A stretch of 64,000 nucleotides of DNA from Ramazzottius varieornatus. Lineage: Eukaryota > Tardigrada > Eutardigrada > Parachela > Ramazzottiidae. The DNA is taken from assembly GCA_001949185.1 (NCBI GenBank), contig BDGG01000007.1, positions 62,001-126,000 on the forward strand, in the 5' to 3' direction. Below, one piece after another: positions 1-15,165 of this stretch. The stretch's first letter is position 1. Every line of letters begins with the position of its first letter. The notes under the pieces were generated by a model. The model saw nothing but the letters and a program-made list of their open reading frames with translations, was not told the origin of the DNA and searched no databases. A program made the position numbers and the translations under genes.

Positions 1-801
1 CACGAAAGTATAGTTTGTCGTGTTGAGAAACCCATCGACTTGAAGTGTGGTTACGTTGGACTGAAGTGCCGTGCTCAAGCCGTTCTGGTTGCCGGTACAC
101 CACAAAAGCAGGGCAGGATTTCGATTGACGTCACAGACGATCAAGACCGTGATCCAGTTGAAATGCAGCAAGACGCCCCTGAGCATGCTCACAGACCGTA
201 TCACGCTCGATTTTCCTCCTGCCCCAGATTCTATGCGCGTTGGCCATTTTTCCTTGTTGTCAATATCGCTCACATAATTCGTGCTGGAAAGCCAAGTGTG
301 ACTTCACTTTACTTCCGGCCAACTTTTAGCCGTTAAAATATTTACCCAATGGTAAGTTTCCGCAGGTTAGTAGCCAAGTAGGTGGTCGCATGACCATCGC
401 AGTCTAGTATATCCAAGTTCAGTGGTCATGAAACATTCCGCACGAAGCTCTCTAGGTGGTTATACCGAAGCGTTTCAGAACTCACCTGCTTCGTTGGTGA
501 GGAATATGGTAAGATTAGCAGCTCGCCATTTCGACAGATTCGAGTAATAGAACTTGGCCAGTACGTCGTCACTGACAGGCGTCAAATCGGTGCATTGACT
601 GTATTCCGGACCGGTGATGATATTCTGGGAGATGCTCAACCGAGGATAAAACCTTCGGATGTCTTCCAGTGCACTTTCGTAAGCTGGCTCAACCAGGAAA
701 TAACTTCCCATCTCTCCGGCATAATTTAAGATGAAAGTGATCACTTCGACACGGAACAACGGTTGACCGTAGGTGTTGCTGCTAAAGCTCAAGTTATTCA
801 T
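1..801 (-). CDS. Receptor ligand-binding ectodomain (ANF-receptor-like), partial, exits left edge
   Basis: Two minus-strand exon-like open stretches are seen, at 801-475 and about 291-1. The first starts with an ATG at 801 and ends at a consensus donor (GCAG|GTGAGT). It contains a run like ALEDIRRFYPRLSISQNI and the segment KWRAANLTIFLT. The second follows an acceptor (CTTTCCAG) and contains LRGVLLHFNWITVLIVCD, an amphipathic pattern typical of the type-I periplasmic-binding fold in receptor guanylyl cyclases and natriuretic-peptide-type receptors. The two exons do not join in phase directly, so a further small exon or another splice site must lie between 300 and 475. Several N-x-S/T sites suggest an extracellular location. 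The gene continues outside the window, so kinase or cyclase domains cannot be checked. Family assignment is inference from pattern. Confidence 0.45.
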
Positions 802-1829
802 TTTTTTCGTAAAGGTATCTCGCTAAATGATGAGTCTTCTGCATACTGCCAGCTCTGCTCGTTGGATCCCACACCTCGACATTCATGGATCACTGCCTGG
901 CTGTTCACGTCAATTAGCAAACCATGCAAAAGATTACTTCCCACCGACCAGTTGCTCTTTGTACGATTTAGAGTAGTTTCCCCAAATGGATGAACTCCTC
1001 AGAACTTAGTAAGCCCCCGACATCCTTCATGTGTTGACGCACTAAGTCCCAAATATGGAAGTCCCAAATATATGAAAAAGAGAGGTGGCCTCCTTCCATA
1101 TACCAGGTTGACTTCTTGGAAGAAACGCACGAAATTTCCCCCGCGTGTAATTCTTTCGAAGGCGACCCATACCTTGTCGCAACTCGAGGTGCATGTTTGC
1201 GAGGAGCTTTAACGGTCTTCTGCGCAAAATTTCCAACTCGCTTGCTAGTTTGTATGGGCGCTCTTACACAGTTGTACTGGTGGTAGGCGCTTTCTTTCCA
1301 TCTTTATATAAGCGCTGGAGTTTTAGGCTGGGAGACGACAGGTTCATGCCAGAGTTTGACACGGCCGTGGTTTCTCCGGTGTGAATGTGGCCGTTCTGGT
1401 TGGGGCTTTCGGGTTGCTCGCCCGGAAGTGGCGAAGGTGCGCCACTGCCACGGGGTAACGTCTAGGCCTTGACCACTTCTTCTGCTTCCTTGTACATTTC
1501 ACCTTCGGGTCAGGATGGATTATCACTGTCCACGTTTAACCTGAGAAAGAAATCAAAATGGAGAAATGCTGAAGAAAAATAACGTGTTCTTCAAGAGAAG
1601 ACAGCAATGAAAGCAGGAGGCCAAGTTGAAATCAACACGATTTCTCCCTCGTTAGGATTTGAAACATAGAATATCTCTCCGAGTCGGCAATATACATTAT
1701 GCCGGCTACAATGTCAGCCTTCGGGCAATCCTCTTCTACTGTATTACTGAGAATCGGTAATGCTTATTCAACCGTTGCACAGTCAACAAAGAAAAAAAAC
1801 AATATTCCGAAACGAGCGCTACTCACAAC

Positions 1830-2262
1830 TACGAGGTAAACGACATAATCCGGCCGTACCCGTTTTTGGGACGTTATTTGGACGGCTGTTTTTTCAATAA
1901 TCTTTGGATGGTTTTCCATCCTGTATGATTCACGGATCAGAAAATCTTGTTTCCTAGAACTCTAAACGGTTCTGGAGAAGATCCGATGGTCAGAGGATGA
2001 AATACAGGTCTTCAAAGAAGGGTCGCGCTAATGCTAAAGAGCCTGCGAAACTAAAATCAAGTAGGCCTCGAGAGGCGCTTGTGTCGTGGCTTCCATGAGT
2101 ATCCTATTGCTACACGTCACTCAGCTGGTTTTCAAGATTTCGAGCGTTGTGGACGGTATGAAACCATAAAGTAAAGCGCCATGTTCTGCCACCATATACC
2201 GCAACACCGCCTGAATTATGTCCCAAAAACGGGTACGGTCGAATTATGTCGTTTACCTTGTA
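1830..2262. mobile_element. MITE, ~433 bp, TA-flanked terminal inverted repeats
   Basis: The left end TACGAGGTAAACGACATAAT (1830 on) is matched in inverse by the right end finishing ...CGTTTACCTTGTA at 2262. The arms are about 50 bp with a few mismatches and share the internal phrase CCCGTTTTTGGGAC. No coding potential is visible between them. TA at both extremities suggests a Tc1/mariner/pogo-type non-autonomous element. Confidence 0.7.
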
Positions 2263-3888
2263 GGTAAAGACGCCACAAATGGCTGAGCATTAGTACATAA
2301 GCGGAGGGCGGGTGGGAGGAGATGCGGTAGAAGACAACGATGGTGTTTGCGACTGATGGGAGCCGGTCAAATCAGTTGAACAGCTGAGGAATGCGTGGAA
2401 TTTTCCATTTTGTCTATTTTCTTGATCTCGATAAGCTACCTGTGAGAGCTGAGTATGCCTGCAACTGCTGGTTGATTTCTGGCACGATCTTAACACCATG
2501 AGCACGGGGCGGTGATCTCACTTTCCTGGTGCACACTGGTTTCTACGCAGCGAGACTGCAGCTTGATCTTTGCTACCCGCTTTTTTCACGATTGCCTGAA
2601 ACATTACCTTCTCTTCAGACTGCAACTGACGGCCACGGGACAGTGGCTATGCATAACTGCGTGGAATGTTTTCCGTTTGATGAAATTTCATCGTAGCCAG
2701 CCAATTTTGGTTCGGCCAGGTTCTCGGTTGGCTCGGACTCTCCAAAAAAATTCTAGCTCTAGTTTAAACACTTCTTTCTCTCCGTAAAACATTGGATTTA
2801 CAAAAAGATCTGCTCATTGGTCAACAAGAGATTTTGTAGGTCGGCGGTTTTGAGCTGGCAGGTGTGTACTGTACAGTCCACTGGCTCGAAATGTGAACAA
2901 AAAATTTCGGCTTTGATTTGAGGCCTGCCAAACTCTCACCGCACAGCGTGCTAGGTACCGGCCGCAATTACATAACACATACATAACACAAAGCTTTAAC
3001 TGATGTAATCAAGTAACCAGTCGCAAATATTCGGTTGTAGTAGGCTTGGCGAGCTGTATTGTTAACTTTGAATGATTTCAGTATTTTGAAATCGGACAAT
3101 TTCGTCCACATTTCGAACGAGTGGACTATAATCTCAGACAATCAACGACTGCAGCAATGTCCAAAACGGTTGACACGTCTTTACTGTTGCACTGACATAC
3201 ATTCATTGTCTGATTACAGCTCATTTCTTGTTTTGATTTAGAATACGCGTTGATTGATGGACAATCCGCATACCTGTACCTGGGCTTTGTTTACGCGTAC
3301 GAGCGTGTACCGGGGCCATACTGACGGGAAGCAGAGATCATATCAGCCGATCTTCCCCGGTAGCGGGATGACCAAGAGCTGATTCCAACTTTCTGCAACG
3401 GCCATCCGACAGCTCTGATGGACAAATATAGTCGCGGAGAAGGTTCTAGTTCGATTGGAATCTTCTCCAAACTTAGAGAGACGAAACTCAAAAGTACGGT
3501 ATTCGTGAAACGGAGCTCACATCATTCTCCCCAATTTTGTCTAGTTTAAGAGGTGGTGATTGGTCTAATTTGGCGCCGCCCACTGGCCTCAACTAGTTAA
3601 AACGGGGCGAAAGTGGATTTCCCTTTTCCACCGCGTATTCTGAAAGCACGAAATGTCGTCGTGCTTAAGGTGTTAACCTTAACGTCCTAGGTGTTATACC
3701 ACATATATGGGAAAGACTAAAAATGGATACCACGGTCTTGAAGGGACAAACTCCGAAAGTCCAGCTCTAGTGTTTCAGAACTGAAATTCAAAGCCTTCTA
3801 CCAAATCATCCTCGAACGAGTTAAGTGTGCGTTTGCATCCTTAGCCTAACGTTCGAAAACAAAACCTCCGGGGTGACATCCTTATGTT
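2263..3888. other. Intergenic, no gene recognised
   Basis: Only short shadow frames are present, without splice context or domain-like protein. This is the 3' flank of the minus-strand kinase gene. Confidence 0.5.
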
Positions 3889-7515
<3,627 letters not shown>

Positions 7516-7639
7516 TTTTTATCTTTTAACAACAGGCCCGTATTGTTCGTATATCTTTTGCTTGAAGAAGGATTTTACGATGGTCTTTTCCAGGGAGAAA
7601 ACCTCGTGACAGTGACCTACGATAAAAGTAAGTTAGAGC

Positions 7640-8620
7640 TTATCGAGTGCGACAAGATGAACACCTATCCATGACGGTCAGAATGGCCGGTTCTTTCAGC
7701 AGTTGATCGACGCCAACTCCTTTCAGAAGAGTTTTGATCTTAATGACTGCATCTTCACCCCCAAGCATATGCAGGATCAGCCGCCATCTGTACCCATACC
7801 ACCCATTGCGAGAAATGGACCGAGGACCATAGTGCTCCATTAGGTCCTGAAGAACAGGTCGTTTGATGTACACATCGTAGCCCGGTCGAAGCTGAAGAGA
7901 ATTCGGGGTGGGATTTTTCCAGTATACGCTGGTCATCATTTCTCGAACAATCTCTGTAACCCAAGCATGAGTAAATCTTAGTAGGCACAGATCTCTTGGC
8001 TTAGCTTGACGATCATTTGCACAGTGTTTGTAAACAGTACTGCATTTACGGACTCACTTCGCGCCTCTTCGTCGTCCAGTTTCAGCTTCGGTGCCGGCAA
8101 AGCAGAGGGCACTTGGTAGACCAGCTGACCGCGCAATGCTGCAGAGGGAATTCTCAGCGGAAGATGATCGATAAGTTCATTTGAAACGACAGGACGACTT
8201 ATCTTGATATGACCGCGACAACCGTTGCGCGTACCTATGGGCCCCGGTGGTTCAGATTCAGCAGAGGGTCTTTCAGCCGAGTCTTCAGGGTCGCTGTGCA
8301 GCGCGTCATCCAAGCTCACTGTGAAAACAGCAAAGTGTATAGAAACAGACCGTTGACCGCCACCACGTCTCAAATGCTCTTTTCCCGTTTTCGACTTACG
8401 TTGCAGAGACTGCTTATCGACGTTCATGCTGGCGTCCCCTGTGGGCAAAAATACGAATATCACAACGGCAGCTGCATCGCAGTGGACAAGTTAGCCCAAA
8501 CTTTCCGATGAGATAAGCTTGCTTACCAGAACGTTCTTCGGTAACCGATGAATTTGCACTGCGGACCACATAATTTAACGTTACATTCAGCGGTGACATC
8601 ATGAGGCTCTTAATAGCCAA
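7640..8620 (-). CDS. Uncharacterised spliced gene
   Basis: Minus-strand exons are likely at 8620 to about 8530 (starting MAIKSLMMSPLNVTLNYV), about 8400-8010 and 7950-7640. The middle exon contains VVSNELIDHLPLRIPSAALR and LFTNTVQMI. Splicing GTCAAG...ACAGAG (about 59 bp) joins it in frame to IVREMMTSVYWKNPTPNS. The last exon ends in a helical stretch (WRLILHMLGGEDAVIKIKT) and then a stop. The terminal part weakly recalls BEN-type folds in its hydrophobic spacing, but I do not claim this. No signal peptide or membrane segment is seen. Start and first intron are uncertain. Confidence 0.4.
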
Positions 8621-9018
8621 CGAACGGTGAAACTTTATCGCACTTTATCTTGTTCCTGCAGGTCAGCTTGCTGCTGAAATTAATCATTCGTGTCTTCTGA
8701 TCTACGGGATTCTGAACTAGTACGAAACCTGATAACAAATCAAACATAGCATGACGTTTTCGATCTGGAAACGCGGATGGGAACTACAACGGCTGCGTAT
8801 TAGAAGTGGGGAATACGAGTCCGCACTTACTTAGAGTCAATCGGTGAAACGCTATGAGGTTGTCCGCCAAAACTTCATCATCCTATTCGGCTATGGCTGA
8901 CGAGCGGGAAGTGACCGACGAAGACCGCGAGCTTTTCTGGGACATCTTTATACTGACCTTTAGTGAAAGAAGAGGATGGGAAAATAGTAGCGGAGATTTG
9001 AAATTGGAACTGAAAACT

Positions 9019-9046
9019 GGCGCGTGAATGTTTAGATTCACGCGCC
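9019..9046. repeat. Perfect 11-bp stem hairpin
   Basis: GGCGCGTGAAT and ATTCACGCGCC are perfect inverse complements separated by GTTTAG. No T-run or gene end is adjacent, so a role is not evident. Confidence 0.6.
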
Positions 9047-11017
9047 CTCGATACTACGTTTACATCAGAAAGTAGGCGGAGTGAAATTCGAAATGCAAAA
9101 AGCACACATTGGATTGGTTAAATTTCCGTTTGTCAAATTTGATTTCGATCTGCACGAAAGCGGGCTTTTCTTCACCACTCACACCCAGCTCTGCGAATGC
9201 TGTCAAGTTCGTTAAGGGCAAGAGCTAAAACTGCAAGTACCTGACAAGCTGAGCAAAGGTGGACGAAGTTTGCGGCAGCTTTGCTCAATCTCTATTTTGT
9301 TACGGGAAGAAAACGGTGTGCGTACTATGAGTGATTGCTTACTTTGATTACTTCGTGGTCAGGTAAGATTTCGAACGAGTGTATCCGAAGACTCTATATC
9401 TTCCATCGATAAAATTTGCAGACGTTTGCAGACATTTGCAGTTTGTCATCACAGGGAGCGAAGACGAGGGAGCCACCGAAGACAACGAAGTCAACAGCGA
9501 ATGCGCGGCAGCTAGTGCTAGCCATCCACCGAGCGACTAAGCGGAAAGCAACCAGTGCGCAAAGAGCGATAATCATGAAAGCGATAGCGAGGACACTGAT
9601 GAGGACAGGGAAGGGTCGATTGACGAGTACAGCGACTACGATATTGAAGAGGCGGCTCAAAATGACATGGTACACGAAAGTGAGCATTTGAGTACGTCAA
9701 ACTGGTTTTATATCAAACTGTATCACTTTCCTATTTTCACAGACCTAAAAAAGATTCCGGATCTTCCGTCGAGCTCGGCCGTGGTGTCAACCTCAGAGAT
9801 GCGGCAAGATCGTTAACTGAATCCGACTACTGTGATAAGTGCTTGTCTTGCAGTTGAAGCAACAGCTGGTACTACCTCGACAATTTGGCATCATGAAAGG
9901 CATCTCGCGGAAATGCTTTCGCTATGTACTGGGCAAATAAACTTGCACAAGAAATGTTTCTCGTTGTCAAAGTGGATCCTAGATTTGTTCTCTCCAGGAT
10001 ACCTTGTCCACTTGCGCACCGCTACCAAAGACAAGTACCTGGGCTACAGAGATGCTCGAGATGAGGAGGACAGCCATTAACGAAAACCCGCAATGCGCCC
10101 GCGCGCATAACAAGGGAAAGATTCTTCGCGCATTGGCAGAAAGTATCGGAAAGAGCTTTGATACGGTGGAGGATCACGTTAACAATGCTGAATGACGGAC
10201 CGATAGCTTACCGTAGTTGGCTTCCTGTCTTTCGCCATCAAAATTTTCCCATCCTGACACTCCCAAGCTGCAGTACATTGTACACCTTCGGCAGAGCTCT
10301 TCCGTGATTACTTCCTGGTTGGCAAAGCTTGTCTCTCAGTTTTCACGCTCGGTCGGTCTACAGTTCAATATTGTGAGACGCTTTGTTTGAGAGGTTTCGC
10401 ATGTCTTCCAAGTTCATGTTCGAAGTGTATGGGATTTTCTAAAGGAATACTTTATTCATGTAGACGGCTGTGGAACTGCGTGAATACTGATTTATTATTT
10501 TTGCTATCGTGGTCAGCGCGTAGCTACAGTACACTCAGCAGATAACTACGGTACTATTTCAACACGAGTGCGTGCAGACAAGTGGCAGACTATGCATCGT
10601 TGTGTGATAGGATTGATACCCCCATGATATTCTCTACCGTCTGAATAATCTTGCAACAGTCTTTCAGGGCCTAAATTTTTATCTGGGTACCATCCAGAAT
10701 CATCCGTCCTCGGGAACGCGGGAACAGGATGATCAGTATATTAATTTCGAAACGAAAAGGCAGATTTTCCGCATGTCTCATAATTGAGAAGGGATGATTC
10801 CATTCCAAGATCCTGCCAGGAACTGCAGCATGTTCAGCAAGGTAAGTTGGATAGCACATCTCGACATCAGAAAGGGCTAAAGTCTAGGACAATCTTCTAG
10901 GGTTCAAAACGTCTCGCGGAGCGCCAGCTAGATTAGGCCATTTACCACAGGGATCTGCTAACATCTCTCCAAATCAAACGCGCAATAACTTCAGTTTTAT
11001 ACCAAGACTACAGACAT
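9047..11017. other. Gene-poor stretch with a degenerate acidic reading frame
   Basis: A plus-strand frame at about 9460-9690 reads as strongly acidic protein (for example HESDSEDTDEDREGSIDEYS) with one in-frame TAA near 9538. It could be a relic of a transposase N-terminus or a nuclear protein exon. Nothing else is recognisable up to the transposon at 11.0 kb. Confidence 0.25.
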
Positions 11018-11104
11018 TAAGTTGCCACCGCCAGATGAAAGTCCCACTGTAGCTAAGATGAGTGGCAACGTCACTCATAAGGGCAGCAGCTGAACTTCAA
11101 GTTT

Positions 11105-11347
11105 GAATAGTTATTAAGGTCGGGATCACAACAGGGAGGGGAGCACTCTCGTACAGAGAAATTTCTGAGCCGCTGCCCAGATCCCTTCCTAGAGAAAATC
11201 TTGAGCGATCTTCCGACTTCGGAAATCGTTTTGCATGTTTTGATTGACAGGAGTTGCTCTTGGTCATCCCGCCATCGGGGATATTTTTCTTGATTGTCCG
11301 CACGCTACAGACCAACCCGCCCACCGTGATCTTCGGACTCTGACGTC
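11105..11347. repeat. Left copy of internal ~240-bp inverted repeat
   Basis: It pairs with 13545-13778 in inverse orientation at very high identity. For example GAATAGTTATTAAGGTCGGG here is the inverse of CCCGACCTTAATAACTATTC there. The match fades after CCACCGTG toward the transposase side, with TGACGTCAG still shared. The repeat is open for about 75 codons on one strand, but this is probably incidental. Confidence 0.85.
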
Positions 11348-11642
11348 AGTCAACCTGTTTTGAAAGTTTTGTCTCATACTTCCGCGTTTTACATCGGGTA
11401 CCACAGCAAGCGCCCAAGCCGTCCGCAGTCTTTACAGGAAAAGTTCTACGTTGTAATAAGGGTTCGGCTAATTTATGGTAATGGGGGATAATTATTTTCT
11501 TTGAATCTACAAAGTATTACGGGCGTGGGACGAATTTCGTAGTCAAGCGGGACACGGTAAAGACATTGAAACGGAAGCAAAGCTAGGTCGTTGTCATCGT
11601 CAAGATCTTGATCCAGGGGCTCCAGGTCTCCGCCCTCTTCAG

Positions 11643-13217
11643 CTACGTCCTCTCGGCTTGCTCGTCACCAACTGCCTCAATGCGGTCTTCCTTTGTGTCG
11701 ATATCCCAGTAGTCATCCTCAAGCTTGATGCAATGGGCGAAGAGCTTGGGGAAGTCTTCTGGCTTGAAGATATCAGCAGATTCTTCCCACAGCGTGATCA
11801 GGTCAGGCAGCTTCCTGGTCGTGTTTTGCTTGCCGACATACCCTTTGCGGCGGGCCGTCACCTTCTGCCACAGCTCAGCCACCAGTTCCCGCGCACCGAA
11901 CTCGATCCTATGGTCAGTCAGCCACTGCTGGATTTCTTTCTTCACTCTCTTGCATCTTCTGAACTGTGGCATCAAGCGGGAATGATAACTTGCGTTATCC
12001 AGCACGATCGCAACCGTGTCATATCCGTGGAGCCGAGCAAATTCTTTCAAACGGGGAACCACCACCTCCTTCATGAACCTAAAACCATAACAGCCAAAAT
12101 TTATCATGACGTCATCGAAAACTTGAAGCATTGGCATTCCGTCACGGTAAGAGTTTCATCCGAAATTTTTTCACAATCACAAAGACCCAGTCGACATCTT
12201 CATTTTGTCTGCTCGGACCGGAATAATCCAACCAGTGGTTTGCGAGATATACTCAAAAAACTTATTTTGACCCCCTTTTTTTACTTTTCTCAAAATCAAG
12301 CCACTTGATTGACCTAGTACAACGAGAAAATCTCTTCGTTTGATTGATTGATTTGACAGACTGGCTTACTTCTCGTAGTTTTGGTAGTTGAAATTCCCGT
12401 GGTAGTCCCCAGTGTTCTTTGAGGCTTCCCAGAGAAGTCCACATCCGGGAACGAATCCCCTATCCGTCACCACGTCGAAAATGACCAGACGCTTTCCCGA
12501 TCCACTTGGATGCGACTGTCCGCAGTCCTTGCACAGGATTTCGGCTGTGCCGGTGGATCTTTCTTTGTCGAGTTCGATTCAACTCTTGCGAAACTGGTAG
12601 TTCTCGTCTAACCCAGTCTCATCCAGGAAGCTAATCAGGGCATTCTTCTGTCGAAACTGACGAACCGCTCGGATGTAACGGATACGCCTGACTTTGAGGC
12701 TTGGGTCACCAAACAGGTGTTTAGTGGACCGATCCCGATATCGGAAGCCCATTCGACGTAACACACGATACATCGTGGATTTCGACACCTTAACACCGAC
12801 TTCCTCCTCCACCAATGGCAGTAGAGATTCCACCGTGATGTGTATCTTACTCTTGTACTCCCGGTGAATGATCGCACGAATTTTCCCGTATTCTGACTCC
12901 TTCAACAAGTGCCGACCGACGCCCGCGACACCCTCCATTTCTTCCGCCTCGACAACCGGGTCCAAGGTTGTCATCTTCCGGAACGGTGTTGCTCTCGACT
13001 GCAGTTCCGCTCGGTGGACCAGTTATCAAATCCAGTTCGTAGTGATGTTCTGGATGGTGCGTGTACTTCGCTGGCACAGATGCGCGATTGCCTTACGGCG
13101 ACCTGCCAGAGTGGTCAGAGTATATTTATTCGATCCAAAAAACGACTGACCCAGCACTTTCCATAAATGAGCAATATGCCTCACATCCACGGGATACAGA
13201 GAAAAACTGGAAGACAT
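11643..13217 (-). pseudogene. DDE transposase (IS630/Tc1-mariner type), one in-frame stop
   Basis: The minus-strand frame begins with an HTH-like segment (RRKAIAHLCQRSTRTIQNIT) around 13217-13026. It continues through 12974-12579 with a second helical DNA-binding region (STMYRVLRRMGFRYRDRST) and the first catalytic aspartate in FLDETGLDENYQF. A TGA at 12579-12581 interrupts an otherwise open frame that continues in phase with CKDCGQSHPSGSGKR and VIFDVVTDRGFVPGC down to about 12370. An intron is likely, with donor AA|GTAAGC at about 12369 and acceptor TTTTAG near 12078. It restores KFMKEVVVPRLKEF and the second catalytic aspartate in AIVLDNASYH. A basic C-terminal region and a stop at 11643 follow. 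It catalyses cut-and-paste transposition when intact; this copy looks inactive or read-through dependent. Confidence 0.75.
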
Positions 13218-13544
13218 CTCTCAGCTTCCTGTTAGTTTTGTCAGACTGCGGTATACGCTATTGTAGAATACTGTGGTGCATTTGAAAACTGAGGAGACGG
13301 TTTTCGCTTGTGTTTGATGAAAGCTTCTATCTCTCCAGTTTTTTCCTGGCTGACTCTTCATACTTTCCAGCTGTGATAGGAGAAGACAACAAAGAAGTTG
13401 TCTCGACTCTATCGTTTTCCAACGTGCAGCATGAAAGTCAGATGCCAGAAGGCCGATAAGAATATCGTCTGTGCCGGTACCTTTTACATTTCACGCACGC
13501 AACAGATTTCATTTTTGCCTGCCTGCTGACATTTTTGCCTGCTG

Positions 13545-13778
13545 ACGTCAAAGACCACGGTGGGCGGGTTGGTCTGTAGCGTGCGGACAATCAAGAAAAA
13601 TATCCCCGATGGCGGGATGACCAAGAGCAAATCCTGTCAATCAAAACATGCAAAACGATTTCCGAAGTCGGAAGATCGCTCAAGATTTTCTCTAGGAAGG
13701 GATCTGGGCAGCGGCTCAGAAATTTCTCTGTACGAGAGTGCTCCCCTCCCTGTTGTAATCCCGACCTTAATAACTATT
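13545..13778. repeat. Right copy of internal ~240-bp inverted repeat
   Basis: It is the inverse of 11105-11347. Beyond it lies about 100 bp of unique sequence (13784-13885) and then the transposon's own right terminal region (13886-14047). Confidence 0.85.
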
Positions 13779-14744
13779 CACAGTTCAACAAAAAACTTAG
13801 TAATATAGTTTTATGTTTCGTTATCCTCTGACGATCGAGGAAGCCGTCGACTAGATTGTCGAGGCTCAATAAATCCATCTATCTAGTTGGGCAGCCACCA
13901 TGATTCCCAATGCTAGCCAACCGTAACTCCGATTACGCTATTTTTCGAAAATAAGGGGAGCTCCGGAAAGCAAAATGTAGTTACACGTCACGAAAGGGGC
14001 GGAGCAAGGCCGTGGCTACAGTTGCGAAGTGAACGGGAGTGGCAACTTAAGCTCTATATTGACTTGGATCCGCCCTGAGGTCGATGCACAGGAGGTCCTC
14101 CGGTCCTCCGGCCCTCCGTGGACTGGCGACCGAGAAAGATAGGGCGGTAAACGCAAGTACGAAGTGATTCACTGGGAGAAGAAGGTTAAATAATCCAGAA
14201 ATTGTAAAGCCAGATTCAAATTCGGAAACGCAAAAATCTACTTCGGATCTGCAGTACAACAAGCATAAACAAACGAGATTAATACTGTCCAACAGGGATC
14301 TTTAGAAAATCAACACTTGTCGAAAACCCTTGGTCCAGCTAGTCGGTTGTTTTTTTTTTGAAAAAACCATCGAAAATCAAGAAAAAAACCTTTCTCTATA
14401 GCACGTTGCATACAGTCCTACATGCGAGATGTGACAATCGCTCCTTCTGCGATTAAACAACGATTTTCCACGGGCTTGCTCGCCATACACTGCGCAGCAC
14501 GATCGGCTGATGGCGCGTAGCTCCGTGAACATACGAACCACCGTCCAGAACTAAAATCAGGCGTTTGAACTGTGACATCTCGCAGGTAGGACTGTACGTA
14601 AAATACTAGTATTTGATTAAGTTCGAGATGTTGTTGTGACGGTGGTTGCGGTTTTCTTTGAATGTGCCCGGTTGGGTCAGCGAAGATGGCTCCGCAGACA
14701 TCAAAATTTCGGCCAGTTTCTTCCCATGGCGGCGTCGTTCGCAC

Positions 14745-15165
14745 GGGCTCTTTGCCCGTATGTCTTTTGGGCATTTTGTCTTTTAGCAAAACCTTTTCAC
14801 CCTTAAACCTTTTGACCAATGCGCCTTTTGAAACACGAAAATTACCTTTTGGTCACCAAACCTTTTAGCCGTTAGACCTCTCACCGCTTAAACCTTTTGT
14901 TGGCGGTGAACGAAGTAGGCATGAGGGTAACCAAGTCATTTTCTCAGCTAACACTCATGCGGTGTCGAGGGTGACGCCATTCCACCCCGGTTTTCCCGAT
15001 CTCGGCCAAAGCTGCGTTTTAAAAAACACGGACAATTGAGCGGTGCTCAAAAGGCAGAGAGGTCAGAAGGTATAAGTGTTGTTCTCAGAAGGTCATAGGG
15101 TTGGAAGGCGAAATGCCTAAAAGGCCAAACGTGCAGAAGGCAAAAGTGCTAAAAGGCGAATCCAA
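14745..15165. repeat. Degenerate CCTTTT / AAAAGG arrays in inverted orientation
   Basis: From about 14745 to 14905 short phrases such as AAACCTTTTGACC recur every 10-15 bases. From about 15045 to 15165 the inverse phrases (GCTAAAAGGCGAA, GCAGAAGGCAAAAG) recur similarly. The two blocks are inverse complements in style but not base for base. No coding role is seen. Confidence 0.55.

Larger units (their letters stand above)
11020..14047 (-). mobile_element. Tc1/mariner/IS630-type DNA transposon, complete, ~3.03 kb
   Basis: The ends are AGTTGCCACC at 11020 and its inverse ...GGCAACT finishing at 14047. Each is flanked by TA (11018-11019 and 14048-14049), the target-site signature of this superfamily. 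Inside is a minus-strand transposase (about 13217-11643) with a DDE_3-like core. A pair of long, about 240-bp inverted repeats lies internally (11105-11347 and 13545-13778). Outside these are distinct terminal sequences that recur together in the 251-bp element at 15973-16223, which independently fixes both ends. The element is old enough to have at least one stop in the transposase. Confidence 0.8.

Noticed and set aside
8010-8070. 18-bp intron GTGAGT...TGCAG at about 8042-8059
   Set aside because: Far below the intron size used elsewhere here. Reading straight through stays open and a 59-bp intron downstream explains the frame.
11097-11324. 75-codon frame also present inverted at 13560-13808, as a possible duplicated gene
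   Set aside because: It lies inside the transposon's inverted repeat pair; the identical frames are a consequence of the repeat.
12579-12581. TGA recoding (as an amino-acid codon) suggested by in-frame TGA in the transposase and the kinase
   Set aside because: MED15 and the transporter end with TGA as a normal stop, so reassignment is unlikely; lesions or base errors explain both.
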